DNA of 39,502 bases from Treponema sp. (GTDB taxonomy: Bacteria > Spirochaetota > Spirochaetia > Treponematales > Treponemataceae). The stretch covers positions 1-39,502 of the forward strand of contig JAEETM010000033.1 in the NCBI GenBank assembly GCA_016290335.1, written 5' to 3'. The notes beneath the pieces are model-generated. The model had not been told where the DNA came from. It saw only the letters and a list, made by a program, of their open reading frames with translations, and searched no databases. Position 1 is the stretch's first letter; each line of letters begins with the position of its first letter. Shown here piece by piece: positions 1 to 9,253 of this stretch. Position numbers and translations under genes: made by a program.

Positions 1-539
1 TTATAGGGAATACCTGCAAAAAAGCACATTAAAAGAAAAATAGGGATGTATACACTAGCCGTTCCCATATCTGGCTGTATTAAAATCAAACCCATTGGAA
101 CAAGCAGAATAAGTGCGGAGATTATAAATCTTTTTAGAGGAAGCTCATTTGTACTGTTATCAAGGTATCTTGCAAGAAAAAGAATAAAGAAAACTTTGCC
201 TATTTCTGAAGGCTGAATACCTAAATCGCCAATACCAATCCAGCTTTTTGCACCGTTTACATAGCGACCAAAAATTCTTGTATAAATTAAAACCAGTATT
301 AGCGCAAGGTAAAGCCAGAGAGAAATACCTTCTGTTTTGCGGTAATCGTAAAGTGTAACTACAACCATCACCACAAGTCCGATTGAAGCCCATATTATCT
401 GTTTTATATGCTCGTTTATAACCGAAACACCTTCCGAGTTTACGCTTGAAGAATAAATAAAGAGTATTCCCATCGTAACAAGAAGAAATACGACAAGAAT
501 CAGAAGAAAGTCAAACATGTTCAATATTTTATTTTTCAT
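1..539 (-). CDS. rodA: RodA, SEDS peptidoglycan glycosyltransferase (C-terminus cut by window edge)
   Basis: This is the first 179 residues of a polytopic membrane protein; the rest lies beyond base 1. The translation begins MKNKILNMFDFLLILVVF and shows repeated hydrophobic spans plus the SEDS-type segment PSEIGKVFFILFLARYL and QPDMGTA, typical of RodA/FtsW. RodA polymerises glycan strands from lipid II in the cytoplasmic membrane together with PBP2. The gene directly follows mrdA (PBP2), which favours RodA over FtsW. The ATG is 4 bases after the mrdA stop, and its GGAG/AGGGA ribosome site lies in the last codons of mrdA, so the two are probably translationally coupled. Confidence 0.93.
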   Translation of the reverse strand, partial: MKNKILNMFDFLLILVVFLLVTMGILFIYSSSVNSEGVSVINEHIKQIIWASIGLVVMVVVTLYDYRKTEGISLWLYLALILVLIYTRIFGRYVNGAKSWIGIGDLGIQPSEIGKVFFILFLARYLDNSTNELPLKRFIISALILLVPMGLILIQPDMGTASVYIPIFLLMCFFAGIPY

Positions 540-543
540 TTCC

Positions 544-2406
544 CTACTCCATTCTTGTCCTTGATTTTGTAAGATATTCAAAGCCAAGCTCTTTTATAGC
601 TTCTGAATATGTTTGATTTGCAAATATACCCTGGATAATTATATTTGTTGCATAAGGAGCCCACCATTCCCAAACGTTGCAGGCCTCTACAATTGTAGCT
701 ACACATACCCTATCCTCAGGCGGCGCATCATAAGGAGCATAAGCAACAAGCCAGGAATGCCAGCTGTCTTTATAACCGTCAACCTCTGCAGTACCGGTTT
801 TACATGCAATCTGAACACGTTTATTATGCATAGGATACTGCGGAGTTCCGTCTGTAACTGTATATCGTAAAGCTTCCTGTATTTCCTTCCAAACCTCGTT
901 GTTAATTGTAGATTCGGTAAGGATTGAAGGTTTATAAGTTTCGATTACTTCATCGGTAACAGGATCGCGTACTTCCTTTAATAAATGAGGCTTATAGATT
1001 TTTCCTTCGTTGGAAACCATTGCAATCATATTTGCAAGCTGCAGCGGAGTTGCTTCCATAAAGCCCTGACCGATTGAACAGGACATTGTATCTCCACCAA
1101 CCCACTTTTCGTGATATTTCTTTTCCTTCCATTCTGCAGTTGGAACAAGACCGGAAACCTGGCTCGGCAAATCAATCTGAGAGCTTTTTCCAAGTCCAAA
1201 CTCTTTTGCATAAGATGCAATTTTTTCAATACCAAGATAGTCGCGTCCTATTGTCCAGTAATAAACGTCACAGGATTGAGCAAGAGCATTTTTAAGATCA
1301 AGGTAACCATGACCGCTGTGAACGTGACAATGGAATACACGGCCACCATACAGGAGTTCACCCTTACATTCAATCTTTTTATTTGAAGGAAATGCCTTTT
1401 CCTGAAGCATTGCTGCAGACATTACAATTTTAAATGTAGAAGCAGGAGGATAAGAAAGCTGCACTGCCCTGTTGATGAGCGGTTTTGAAGTATCGTTTAA
1501 AAGCTTTGCATAAAGGTTTGCAGAATCATCAGAATTAAAAATGTTTGAATCGTAATAGGGATAAGAAACCATTGCAAGAACTTCGCCGGTAGCAGGTTTT
1601 AAAACTACAGCTGCCCCTACTCTGTTTCCAAGTGCTTCTTCCACCAGCTTCTGGATATCTGAATCAATTGTAAGTACAAGATTTTTACCCATCTGTGGCG
1701 GAACAACAATAGGTGTATCAGAAATAATTCTTCCGTGAACATCTACCGTAAGCATTTCAGAACCGGACTTTCCCTGTAAAAGTGAATCATACTGCTTTTC
1801 TATACCCGTTTTTCCTACAATACTGTTTTTATTATAGCCTTTATTGTAAAGAACGGTCATTTCATCTTTGTTAATATCACCAACGTAACCAACAATATGA
1901 GAAAGAGAACCGGTGTGCAGGTAATTACGTACAGGCTTGGAAACCCAGCTTACACCAGGCAAATCATATTTATTTTCTGCAATGTTGGATATAACAGAAA
2001 ACGGAACGTTTGTTTTTACCTGAATCTTATTGTAGGAGCTGCGAACAGATTTTGGTATTTTTTTATCAATGTCGTCTTTGCTTATTCCAAGATAACCTGC
2101 AAGTCTTGCAGCAACCGTATCGTATTTTCCGTTAGGAATATCACCCGGGATTACTTCTACAGCAAAGCTTTCGGTATTAATAACCATAGGGAGAACAGCA
2201 TTCCTGTCGAAAATCTCTCCACGCTGTGCCGGAATTGACTTTACCTGACTTGAAATCTTTTTAGACTGAGAGCGGTAAGTTTCTCCGTTGATAATCTGCA
2301 TTGAAAAAAGTCTGAAAAAATAAAAGGCAAAGGCAGCAAACAGAAAAACTATAAGAGAAATTATTTTTCCAGCTTTATTTGATTTTGAGTTCTGCTCAGG
2401 TAACAT
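544..2406 (-). CDS. mrdA: Penicillin-binding protein 2 (transpeptidase of the elongasome)
   Basis: Class B PBP of about 620 residues that cross-links peptidoglycan during lateral wall growth. One N-terminal transmembrane helix (about residues 16-37) anchors a PBP dimer domain and a transpeptidase domain. Numbered from the longest frame, the catalytic motifs are SxxK as S325-TF-K328, SxD as S380-C-D382 (SxD is usual for PBP2) and KTG at 538-540. The frame can extend to a TTG at 2412, but the GAGG ribosome site is best spaced for the ATG at 2406; the ATG at 2409 is also possible. It sits between mreD and rodA, the standard mre/mrd order. Confidence 0.95.
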   Translation of the reverse strand: MLPEQNSKSNKAGKIISLIVFLFAAFAFYFFRLFSMQIINGETYRSQSKKISSQVKSIPAQRGEIFDRNAVLPMVINTESFAVEVIPGDIPNGKYDTVAARLAGYLGISKDDIDKKIPKSVRSSYNKIQVKTNVPFSVISNIAENKYDLPGVSWVSKPVRNYLHTGSLSHIVGYVGDINKDEMTVLYNKGYNKNSIVGKTGIEKQYDSLLQGKSGSEMLTVDVHGRIISDTPIVVPPQMGKNLVLTIDSDIQKLVEEALGNRVGAAVVLKPATGEVLAMVSYPYYDSNIFNSDDSANLYAKLLNDTSKPLINRAVQLSYPPASTFKIVMSAAMLQEKAFPSNKKIECKGELLYGGRVFHCHVHSGHGYLDLKNALAQSCDVYYWTIGRDYLGIEKIASYAKEFGLGKSSQIDLPSQVSGLVPTAEWKEKKYHEKWVGGDTMSCSIGQGFMEATPLQLANMIAMVSNEGKIYKPHLLKEVRDPVTDEVIETYKPSILTESTINNEVWKEIQEALRYTVTDGTPQYPMHNKRVQIACKTGTAEVDGYKDSWHSWLVAYAPYDAPPEDRVCVATIVEACNVWEWWAPYATNIIIQGIFANQTYSEAIKELGFEYLTKSRTRME

Positions 2407-2414
2407 CATCAACC

Positions 2415-2942
2415 TCAGGCAATATTATCAACCATTTCCTTTGTGTCTTTTATTGAAAGAGTCTTTTTGAAAAAACTCAGGAACTTGAAAATTATAGGTG
2501 CAAGAAGAACGTTTGCAATAAACTCAAACAAAAACTCGTAGGAAATAAAGCCATAAATGCTGAGGCTGATTTTTGGATAAAACAGTGAAATCAAAATTAA
2601 GAGCAGCCGTTTTGCGATTGTGGCAATTCCTACTGTAAGCATTGGCATTACTACACCAGTTACGATTATTGATTCAGAAAAGAGTCCGAAAAGATAACCA
2701 ATGATTACCCTGTAAAAACAGTTCATCCCAAGTGGCACACCGGTAATAAAATCCATAATCAAGCCGGAAATAAGGCCGTTTGTTTCGCCGTATAGCCTTC
2801 CGTTAAGTGTTGAAAAATAAATGCTTGCAATCAGAATTAAATCCGGAACTACAAGCAGAAAAGTTATGTTTGAAAGGATTGTGGATTCAATTATAGCGGC
2901 ACAGAAAACAATCAAAGAACTCAACAATAAAGATTTAGCCAT
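2415..2942 (-). CDS. mreD: MreD, rod-shape-determining membrane protein
   Basis: A very hydrophobic 175-residue protein with about five or six membrane spans, the normal size for MreD. It starts MAKSLLLSSLIVFCAAIIES and has an acidic/polar loop motif GRLYGETNGLISGLIMDF, consistent with the family. Sequence conservation in MreD is weak, so the call leans on position: it lies between mreC (3 bases upstream) and mrdA (a few bases downstream). MreD is thought to link MreB/MreC to the RodA-PBP2 synthase in the inner membrane. Confidence 0.9.
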   Translation of the reverse strand: MAKSLLLSSLIVFCAAIIESTILSNITFLLVVPDLILIASIYFSTLNGRLYGETNGLISGLIMDFITGVPLGMNCFYRVIIGYLFGLFSESIIVTGVVMPMLTVGIATIAKRLLLILISLFYPKISLSIYGFISYEFLFEFIANVLLAPIIFKFLSFFKKTLSIKDTKEMVDNIA

Positions 2943-2945
2943 TTA

Positions 2946-3824
2946 TCAATCTCCTTCCCTGTCTTTTCTGTCATTAAGCTCTTTCTGATTTACAACTACA
3001 ATGTTTTCAAGCCGTGAAAAATCAATTATAGGAGTAAGCTCTATATTAAGAGATGAATTGTAATCTATTACAGTGATTTTAGAAATTGTACCGATTGGAA
3101 TGTCGCGCATGTAATTATCATTTTCGCCAGAGGTAACTACAATATCACCATAGTGAAGCTCGTCTAAAACACGTTTACGAACATACTGCATAACAATTGG
3201 TTTGTCCTGGCTGCCCATTCCGTTTACCAGGCCCAAATCTCTTGTATTCTGGATTCTGCAGGAAACAATATTGTCCATGTTGTAAATTGGCATAACCTGG
3301 CTTGTAAAGGTTCCAACCTGAACTACCTTTCCAACAAGGCCTTCGTTTCCGTGCTGGAAGGCAACAACAGGCATATTCTTTTTAATACCGTTTACGCTTC
3401 CTTTATCGATTGTAAGATAAGAATAAGCTGAATCTAAGTTTCGGGAGATGATTCTGGCCGGAATGTTTTTTTCGTCCATTGAAACAGAAAAACCAAGCTG
3501 TTCCTTTAATCGTTCATTTTCCTTGCGGATATCTACATTAGAACGCTGCAGCTCTTCGTATTTTTCAAGCTTAATCACAAGCTCGTTATAATCCTTTCTG
3601 AGCTGACGAAGTTCTTTTACAGCACCAACTGTATTTGTAACGCCGTCAACTACATAATGAACTGCTTTTTCAACAGAAGAAACAACTGAAAAACCGATTT
3701 TTTTTACATCGAGAATAAATCCGCCTGTATGAAAACCAAGAGAAACACCAGATAAAATGATAAATCCGATTAGCAGAACTTCCGGAAATCTGATACGGAA
3801 ATTGTTATGACTCTTTACCGCCAT
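2946..3824 (-). CDS. mreC: MreC, rod-shape-determining protein
   Basis: A bitopic protein of 292 residues: a short cytoplasmic N-terminus, one transmembrane helix at about residues 14-36, a coiled coil at about 70-112 (rich in E, K, L, R) and a periplasmic beta-rich domain. The segments VVAFQHGNEGLVGKVVQVGTF and VVTSGENDNYMRDIPIGTI match the MreC core, in which two beta domains form the scaffold that activates PBP2. It begins 10 bases after the mreB stop and ends just before mreD. Confidence 0.93.
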   Translation of the reverse strand: MAVKSHNNFRIRFPEVLLIGFIILSGVSLGFHTGGFILDVKKIGFSVVSSVEKAVHYVVDGVTNTVGAVKELRQLRKDYNELVIKLEKYEELQRSNVDIRKENERLKEQLGFSVSMDEKNIPARIISRNLDSAYSYLTIDKGSVNGIKKNMPVVAFQHGNEGLVGKVVQVGTFTSQVMPIYNMDNIVSCRIQNTRDLGLVNGMGSQDKPIVMQYVRKRVLDELHYGDIVVTSGENDNYMRDIPIGTISKITVIDYNSSLNIELTPIIDFSRLENIVVVNQKELNDRKDREGD

Positions 3825-3834
3825 AATTTTTTAC

Positions 3835-4872
3835 TTACTCGTTAAGATTGTCGTAAATAGCACGCTCAGAGTTCATGTTCTTGAACAATCCAAAGGCTTC
3901 GCCAGCTCCGAGTGCAACACATTCAAGCGGTTTTTCAACAAGAATTACAGGTACACCTGTTTCTTTAGAAATAAGTCTAGGAAGCTCGCGCAACATAGAA
4001 CCACCACCAGTCATTACAATACCGCGTTCAATAATATCAGAAGCAAGCTCTGGAGGAGTTTCGCTGAGAACAGTCTTTATTTCTTCTACGATTCTGTTTA
4101 CAGGATCTTTCAATGCTTCACGAACTTCAACGCTGTCTATTTCAAGACGTCTTGGAAGTCCTGTAATGGCATCTGTACCTTTAAGCTCCATCTTTTCAAT
4201 TGTTTTTTCTGGAGCAGCATTTCCAATCTGAATCTTAAGTCTTTCTGCTGCCGGCTGACCAATAATAAGGTTGTGAACGCTTCTTACGTGCTTTACAATT
4301 GCTTCATCAAACTTATCGCCGCCGATTCTGATTGAGTGAGTTACAACCATACCGCCAAGGGAGATAACGGAAACTTCAGTTGTACCGCCGCCAATATCAC
4401 AAATCATGTGTCCGGCTGGTTCATAAATAGGGATTTTTGCACCAATAGCTGCAGCAAGGGATTCTGCAATAACTTCAACTTCCTTTGCACCAGATTTAAG
4501 GGAAGCTTCAATAAGAGCTCTTCTTTCAACATCTGTTACACAGGAAGGAATACCAATTTTCATTCTGATGGATTTAAACATCTGATGGCGCGGAATGATT
4601 TTCTGGATGAAGTATTTAATCATCTTTTCCGTGCTGTCAATATCTGCAATTACACCATCTGCAAGTGGTCTGATTGCTATAATGTTTCCCGGGGTTTTAT
4701 CGAGCATTCGTTTAGCTTCTGAGCCTACGGCAACAATTCTTTTTGTTCCCTTTTCAACGGCAATAACAGAAGGCTCGTCTATGACTATACCTTTATCTTT
4801 TACGTATATTAAGGTGTTACAGGTTCCTAAATCAATACCAATGTCTGTTGAAAAATTATCAAAAAATCCCAT
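3835..4872 (-). CDS. mreB: MreB, actin-like cell-shape protein
   Basis: A 345-residue actin homologue of usual MreB length. Nucleotide-binding motifs are visible: phosphate 1 ([13 protein letters not shown], residues 12-24), phosphate 2 ([16 protein letters not shown], about 159-174) and the adenosine loop ([14 protein letters not shown], about 285-298). It polymerises under the cytoplasmic membrane and steers the RodA/PBP2 machinery. The start is a clear ATG behind a GGAGG ribosome site. A consensus extended -10 promoter lies about 60 bases upstream, so the mreBCD-mrdA-rodA block probably has its own promoter. Confidence 0.98.
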   Translation of the reverse strand: MGFFDNFSTDIGIDLGTCNTLIYVKDKGIVIDEPSVIAVEKGTKRIVAVGSEAKRMLDKTPGNIIAIRPLADGVIADIDSTEKMIKYFIQKIIPRHQMFKSIRMKIGIPSCVTDVERRALIEASLKSGAKEVEVIAESLAAAIGAKIPIYEPAGHMICDIGGGTTEVSVISLGGMVVTHSIRIGGDKFDEAIVKHVRSVHNLIIGQPAAERLKIQIGNAAPEKTIEKMELKGTDAITGLPRRLEIDSVEVREALKDPVNRIVEEIKTVLSETPPELASDIIERGIVMTGGGSMLRELPRLISKETGVPVILVEKPLECVALGAGEAFGLFKNMNSERAIYDNLNE

Positions 4873-4930
4873 CTAAATCCTCCCAATTTTTTAATACAAC
4901 AACTACCATTTTACATTTTTACAATTATAT

Positions 4931-4939
4931 ATTATATCA
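4931..4939 (-). promoter_or_regulatory. Extended -10 promoter upstream of mreB
   Basis: The minus strand reads TGATATAAT, a perfect -10 hexamer with the TGn extension. A start site about seven bases downstream would give a leader of roughly 50 bases to the mreB ATG. No good -35 box is seen, which fits an extended -10 promoter. It lies between the TPR gene stop and mreB. Confidence 0.6.
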
Positions 4940-4959
4940 TCATTTTTTTAAATAATAAA

Positions 4960-5922
4960 TCAGTTATCTGATAATTTTTTTAAAGCTCCAGGATGATTTA
5001 CCTGTATTTTCAGTGTTTTTCTCCACTCTGCCCTTGCCTTTATCAGATTATTCTGCTTTTCATATACAAGACCAATTCCATAATGAGCATCGGCACAATT
5101 ATCGTTTACCGCTATGATTTCGTTGTAAAGCTTCATTGCGTCGTTGTACTTTTCTTTATCCAGATAAATCTGTCCTAAAAGGATTTTGCTTTTTATTACA
5201 ATTTCCTGATTTTCACTGTTAGTAATTACCCTGTAAAGGTACTGTTCAGAAGCACCGTATTCCTGAAGCTTGTAATACTGTTCTGCTATTGAAAGCAGCA
5301 GTGTATCTGATTCACGGATTAAAAGAGCTTCTGTAAATGCAGAAATGCTTTCCATTGTCATACCAAGGGCGGCATAGCTTAATCCAAGGTATTCTGCTAT
5401 ATCATCAGCCTGATAACCATTTTCTTTTGCAAGATTAAGGTATTTTACGGCAAGGTCTGCATAGTAATAAGTTGAAATTGTGTTTTTGTAAAAATAGGCT
5501 TTTCCAAGCATGTACTGGAGCTGTGGTTTGAGTGTTTTACTTGCATCGTAAAGTGCAAGTCGCATGTTATTTATACATTCGTCAAGGTATTCCTGAGCCT
5601 GGAAGGTGTCGTTTTGTGATACTGCAAGATAAAAGCAGGCATAGCTGTAATATGTTAATGCAGTGTTGTTGTATGGATTTTCCTGAAGATAAGTTTTACC
5701 TATTTCGTAAAGGCCAAGGTAATCGTATTCGTTCCACTTTTCTTTAAGTGTGTTGATTGTGATTTTTTTACTGGAATATCTGCTGATAAAAAAATAAGAA
5801 AGGAATACAACTGCGGCTAAAGCTACTGCTATGCTCAGAGAAATCAATATATTTCTGAGTATGTGGCTCTGTTTTTTTCCGACATTAAGGTTTTGTATTT
5901 TTTCTATTTTGTTTTTTTTCAT
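4960..5922 (-). CDS. Membrane-anchored TPR-repeat protein
   Basis: 320 residues. A lysine-rich N-terminus is followed by one transmembrane helix (about residues 22-47) and a long helical region of tetratricopeptide-like repeats, clearest at about 200-320 (for example YNDAMKLYNEIIAVNDNCAD and AHYGIGLVYEKQNNLIKARA). It probably acts as an extracytoplasmic scaffold; its location upstream of mreB suggests a link to the cell envelope, but this is inference. The start at 5922 has no recognisable Shine-Dalgarno sequence: the upstream 17 bases are a T-rich run and then the 3' end of RNase P RNA. No specific orthologue was recognised. Confidence 0.85.
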   Translation of the reverse strand: MKKNKIEKIQNLNVGKKQSHILRNILISLSIAVALAAVVFLSYFFISRYSSKKITINTLKEKWNEYDYLGLYEIGKTYLQENPYNNTALTYYSYACFYLAVSQNDTFQAQEYLDECINNMRLALYDASKTLKPQLQYMLGKAYFYKNTISTYYYADLAVKYLNLAKENGYQADDIAEYLGLSYAALGMTMESISAFTEALLIRESDTLLLSIAEQYYKLQEYGASEQYLYRVITNSENQEIVIKSKILLGQIYLDKEKYNDAMKLYNEIIAVNDNCADAHYGIGLVYEKQNNLIKARAEWRKTLKIQVNHPGALKKLSDN

Positions 5923-5939
5923 TTTGTTTCAAAAAAATA

Positions 5940-6364
5940 ACAAACGGGACAATAAGCCGGGTTCTGTCTCTCAAACTGCGTTCTGTTCAGATTGAACAGC
6001 TTGCAGCCCGATAATAACCATCTATCCGAATTGAATGTTGCCATTCAACTCAAGCGATTTACCCGCAGTATTGCTCGGAAAAACATAACTGCTGCTTAAT
6101 CTTGCTCCAAATGAGGTTTACAAGCGTCGGTCGTTACCGACCTGACCGGTAGTCTCTTACACTGCCTTTTCACCCTTACCTGTCGTAAACGGCAGGCGGT
6201 AATATTTCTGTTGCACTCTCTGTCATCTGCTGGGCTTTACAAGTAATTATGCAGCTTCCAGCGATGCCCGGTCGTTATCCGGCATTTTTTCCGAAGGAGC
6301 CCGGACTTTCTCTCATTATTAAATCTTATCATTAAGATATAACAACGCGGTTATATCCCGTTTG
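5940..6364 (-). ncRNA. rnpB: RNase P RNA, bacterial type A
   Basis: The catalytic RNA that trims tRNA 5' leaders. On the minus strand the universally conserved blocks appear in order: GAGAGAAAGTCCGGGCTCC near the 5' end, a GGTAAGGGTGAAA block, GTGTAAGAGACTACC, GAGCAAGAT, GATAGATGG, and GACAGAACCCGGCTTA near the 3' end. The ends were set by helix P1: AAACGGGA at 6363-6356 pairs with TCCCGTTT at 5949-5942. P2 (ATAACC/GGTTAT) and P3 (ATCTTA/TAAGAT) also fold. Length of about 425 nt is within the type A range. It lies only about 8 bases after the zinc-ribbon gene stop and 17 bases before the TPR gene start. Confidence 0.95.
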
Positions 6365-6369
6365 CTCAA

Positions 6370-6375
6370 AAATTA
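6370..6375 (-). promoter_or_regulatory. Possible -10 box for rnpB overlapping an upstream stop codon
   Basis: The minus strand hexamer TAATTT includes the TAA stop of the zinc-ribbon gene and is followed after six bases by the A that begins helix P1 of RNase P RNA. This is the right distance for a transcription start. No convincing -35 box was found in the GAA/GAC-rich coding end upstream, so processing from a longer transcript is an alternative. Confidence 0.3.
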
Positions 6376-7314
6376 TTCTTCGTCTTCTTCGTCAGCGTCT
6401 TCGTCTTCGCCGTCTTCATCATCGAGGTCTTCTTCCTCGTCTGAATCATCTGAGTACTCTGAATCTTCATCCATTTCGTCAGAATAATCGTCTTCGTATC
6501 CTTCTTTCTCTTCGTCGTCAGAATCATCAAAGTCAGAATCGTCGTCAAGATCAGCAAGACTTCCTGTTTCTTCAAATCTGAAGTAGCTTTCATCAATATC
6601 TTCATCAGCTTCTTCGTAGAACAGGATTCGGCTGCAGTATGGACAGAACATTATGTTTTCGCCTTCGCGAACTGTATTTGCAAACTGAGCTGGAAGAATC
6701 ATGTGACAACCAGTACAAACACCATTCTTTACGGCAACAATACCCATTGAGTTTCTCTGGATAATTCTCTGGAACTTAAACAGAATCTCCTGATCCAAAT
6801 CTGGTACTATTTCGCTTTCTTTTGCTTTAATGTCTGTAAGCTCTTTGTTATATGTATCAAGCTCTTTATTCAAGGAGTCTTTGTCGGCAGCCAGATCAGC
6901 TTCCTGTGAATTAATCATCTCTTCACTTGTTTTAAGTGATTCACGGATTTCTTCCTGGCTTTTTTCTTCTTTCTGAAGCTCTTTACGGATTTCGTTTTCT
7001 CTGTCTGTAGCTTCTATAATCTGTTTTTCAAGAGCTTCGTATTCTCTGTGTGTAGAAATGTTATCCATTCCCTTTTCACCGCTTTCTCTTGATTTTACTG
7101 CTTCTTCCAAATCTAATTTTAATTTCAATACTTTATTCTTTACAGCTTCGTATTCTGTGTTCTTTTCAATGAACTCACGTTTCATTCTGGCAAGCAATTC
7201 TTCCTGAGATGATAAACGTTTTGGAGTTTCTTCGATTTTTGCTTCCAGTTTGTATTTTTCAACCAGAATATCCTGTAATTTCTTTAATTTTTCAAAAGTA
7301 TCTGTTGTTGCCAT
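6373..7314 (-). CDS. C4-type zinc ribbon coiled-coil protein (COG1579/CT398 type) with long acidic tail
   Basis: 313 residues. Residues 1-180 form a long antiparallel coiled coil rich in K/E, followed by a four-cysteine zinc ribbon with C200-x2-C203 and C224-x2-C227 (CTGCHMILP and FCPYC). This architecture matches the COG1579 family, whose chlamydial member CT398 has been reported to bind other proteins; its role here is unknown. Residues 235-313 are almost entirely D/E/S/Y, an unusual acidic tail encoded by GAA/GAC/GAT runs. The ATG has an AAGGA site upstream. It follows rpoD by about 60 bases and precedes rnpB by about 8. Confidence 0.85.
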   Translation of the reverse strand: MATTDTFEKLKKLQDILVEKYKLEAKIEETPKRLSSQEELLARMKREFIEKNTEYEAVKNKVLKLKLDLEEAVKSRESGEKGMDNISTHREYEALEKQIIEATDRENEIRKELQKEEKSQEEIRESLKTSEEMINSQEADLAADKDSLNKELDTYNKELTDIKAKESEIVPDLDQEILFKFQRIIQRNSMGIVAVKNGVCTGCHMILPAQFANTVREGENIMFCPYCSRILFYEEADEDIDESYFRFEETGSLADLDDDSDFDDSDDEEKEGYEDDYSDEMDEDSEYSDDSDEEEDLDDEDGEDEDADEEDEE

Positions 7315-7375
7315 TCATTTTTCCTTAAATAGTTTATCTATATGAATATATATTAAATGCAAAAATTAGTCTATA

Positions 7376-9247
7376 TTACATTTCAATGTAATCACGGAGT
7401 CCATTAGCACGGCGTGGGTGGCGGAGTCGGCGCAAAGCTTTTGCCTCTATCTGACGGATTCGTTCACGGGTTACGTCAAAGTATAAGCCAACCTCTTCAA
7501 GTGTGAGTGAATAACCGTCTTCAAGACCGAAACGCATTTTAAGAACTTCCTGCTCACGCGGTGGTAAGGTTCCGAGTACTGTTCGGAGCTGTTCCTGAAG
7601 CAAGGTAAAGGCTGTCTGTGTTGCAGGATTTTCAACTTCCTTGTCTTCAATGAAGTCTCCGAGCAATGAGTCTTCTTCCTCGCCGATTGGTGTTTCAAGA
7701 GAAATTGGTTCACGGGCAACGTTCTTTACGGTTTTTACCCTGCTGATTGGCCAGCCAAGCTGCTGTGCAATTTCTTCATCTGTCGGTTCACGTCCAAGCT
7801 TCTGCATAAGCTGACGGCTTTCGCGTACAACCTTGTTTATCTGCTCAATCATATGAACAGGAACACGAATTGTTCTTGCCTGGTCAGAAATTGAACGTGT
7901 AATTGCCTGACGAATCCACCAGGTTGCGTATGTAGAAAACTTAAAGCCCTTGCGGTATTCAAACTTTTCTACGGCTTTTATAAGACCAATATTTCCTTCC
8001 TGTACAAGATCAAAGAAATGAAGTCCGCGGTTTGTATATTTTTTTGCTATAGAAACTACAAGACGGAGGTTTGCATTTATAAGTCTGTTTTTTGCATTTT
8101 CCATCTTGATTCGGCCGGATTCAATAGCCTTTGCCATTTTCATAATATCTTCTACACTGTTTTCAAACTCAAACTCAAGCTTGTGAAGCTTACGGTCAAT
8201 TTTCTGAATCTGTGTATAAATATCCCTTATTTCATCGGCAGTCATGTTAAGCTCCTGTTCAAGTTTAACTGCCTGTGATTTAATTGAGATTTTTCTTCCA
8301 AGACTGCGAAGTTCAGAAGCATTAGAAATGCGGAGCTCCTTCATCTTCTTTTCCTGCTTCTGATGATACTCATCAATCTTCTGTGTTGCATCGCGGTATT
8401 TCTGAGTAAACTTATCAAGCTCTTCTGTCTGAATGTCTACCTTTCGTAATTCAGGCAGGATTTTTGCACGAAGCTCTACAAGCTGTGGATTTTCAAAAAT
8501 AAGGCTTGTCTGCTCTGCTTCGAAAAGCTGCTTTTTAAGTGCCATGTACTGCTTCATTTCTGCAAGTACCGGTTTTATGTGTTCACCATATGCACTCTTA
8601 AGCCTTCTTTTATCAGCCATTTCTTCATTTATTTCTTTACGTGTTTTTCCTGCTTCGTGGATATCTATTCTTGTAAAGGCTTTTAATGCTATTGAATAAA
8701 ATTCTGGAATCATAATTCCTGAGTTTTTAATAACATCTTTAATGATGTTGTTGCCTTCTTCCATTGTTTTTGAAAGCTCAACTTCCTGGTCAGCAGTAAG
8801 AAGGTTTTCCTTTCCAATATCACGGAGATAAAGTCGGATTGGGTCGTCAACGCTTGAATCCTTATCGCTGTTTACGAGACGGCTTTTTGAAGAAGCAAGC
8901 TTTTCTGCATTTTCAATTTCTTCAACTTCTGAATCCTTCTGAACAAGGTCATCATCATCATCCTGTTCAAGAATAATATCATCTTCGTCATCATCAACAC
9001 CCACATCATCATCAGAAACTTCATCCGGGTCAGGACCTTCTTCCTTATCCGGAATTAAATCTGTTTCAATAATCTGAATGCCTTCCTGTTCAAGGATTTT
9101 CAGTACGTTTTCCATTTCAGGAGAATTAACATAATCCTGGCCTAAAATGTCTGCTGCATCATCGAATGTAATAAACGGTTTGTTTTTAGCAAAATCAAGA
9201 AGTCTCTTTACAGCTTCGTTATTGCTGATTTCTTCCATATCTCTCAT
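7376..9247 (-). CDS. rpoD: RNA polymerase primary sigma factor (sigma-70)
   Basis: 623 residues with all parts of a group 1 sigma factor: region 1.1 (about 5-65), a very acidic linker (about 75-112, poly-Asp), region 1.2 ([12 protein letters not shown], from about 134), a large non-conserved region (about 165-380), region 2 (about 386-460, including [16 protein letters not shown] and [13 protein letters not shown]), region 3 (to about 540) and region 4 with the helix-turn-helix [20 protein letters not shown]. It directs core polymerase to housekeeping promoters; the TTGACA/TATAAT-like promoters here fit it. The ATG at 9247 follows AGGG; a second ATG is at 9238. It begins 6 bases after the dnaG stop. 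Confidence 0.98.
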   Translation of the reverse strand: MRDMEEISNNEAVKRLLDFAKNKPFITFDDAADILGQDYVNSPEMENVLKILEQEGIQIIETDLIPDKEEGPDPDEVSDDDVGVDDDEDDIILEQDDDDDLVQKDSEVEEIENAEKLASSKSRLVNSDKDSSVDDPIRLYLRDIGKENLLTADQEVELSKTMEEGNNIIKDVIKNSGIMIPEFYSIALKAFTRIDIHEAGKTRKEINEEMADKRRLKSAYGEHIKPVLAEMKQYMALKKQLFEAEQTSLIFENPQLVELRAKILPELRKVDIQTEELDKFTQKYRDATQKIDEYHQKQEKKMKELRISNASELRSLGRKISIKSQAVKLEQELNMTADEIRDIYTQIQKIDRKLHKLEFEFENSVEDIMKMAKAIESGRIKMENAKNRLINANLRLVVSIAKKYTNRGLHFFDLVQEGNIGLIKAVEKFEYRKGFKFSTYATWWIRQAITRSISDQARTIRVPVHMIEQINKVVRESRQLMQKLGREPTDEEIAQQLGWPISRVKTVKNVAREPISLETPIGEEEDSLLGDFIEDKEVENPATQTAFTLLQEQLRTVLGTLPPREQEVLKMRFGLEDGYSLTLEEVGLYFDVTRERIRQIEAKALRRLRHPRRANGLRDYIEM

Positions 9248-9253
9248 TTCACC

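Noticed and set aside
160..393. Minus-strand reading frame of 77 codons
   Set aside because: It is another frame of rodA, whose own frame shows clear SEDS motifs.
6366..6605. Lysine/threonine-rich frame of 79 codons
   Set aside because: It is a frame-shifted shadow of the repetitive acidic tail of the zinc-ribbon gene.
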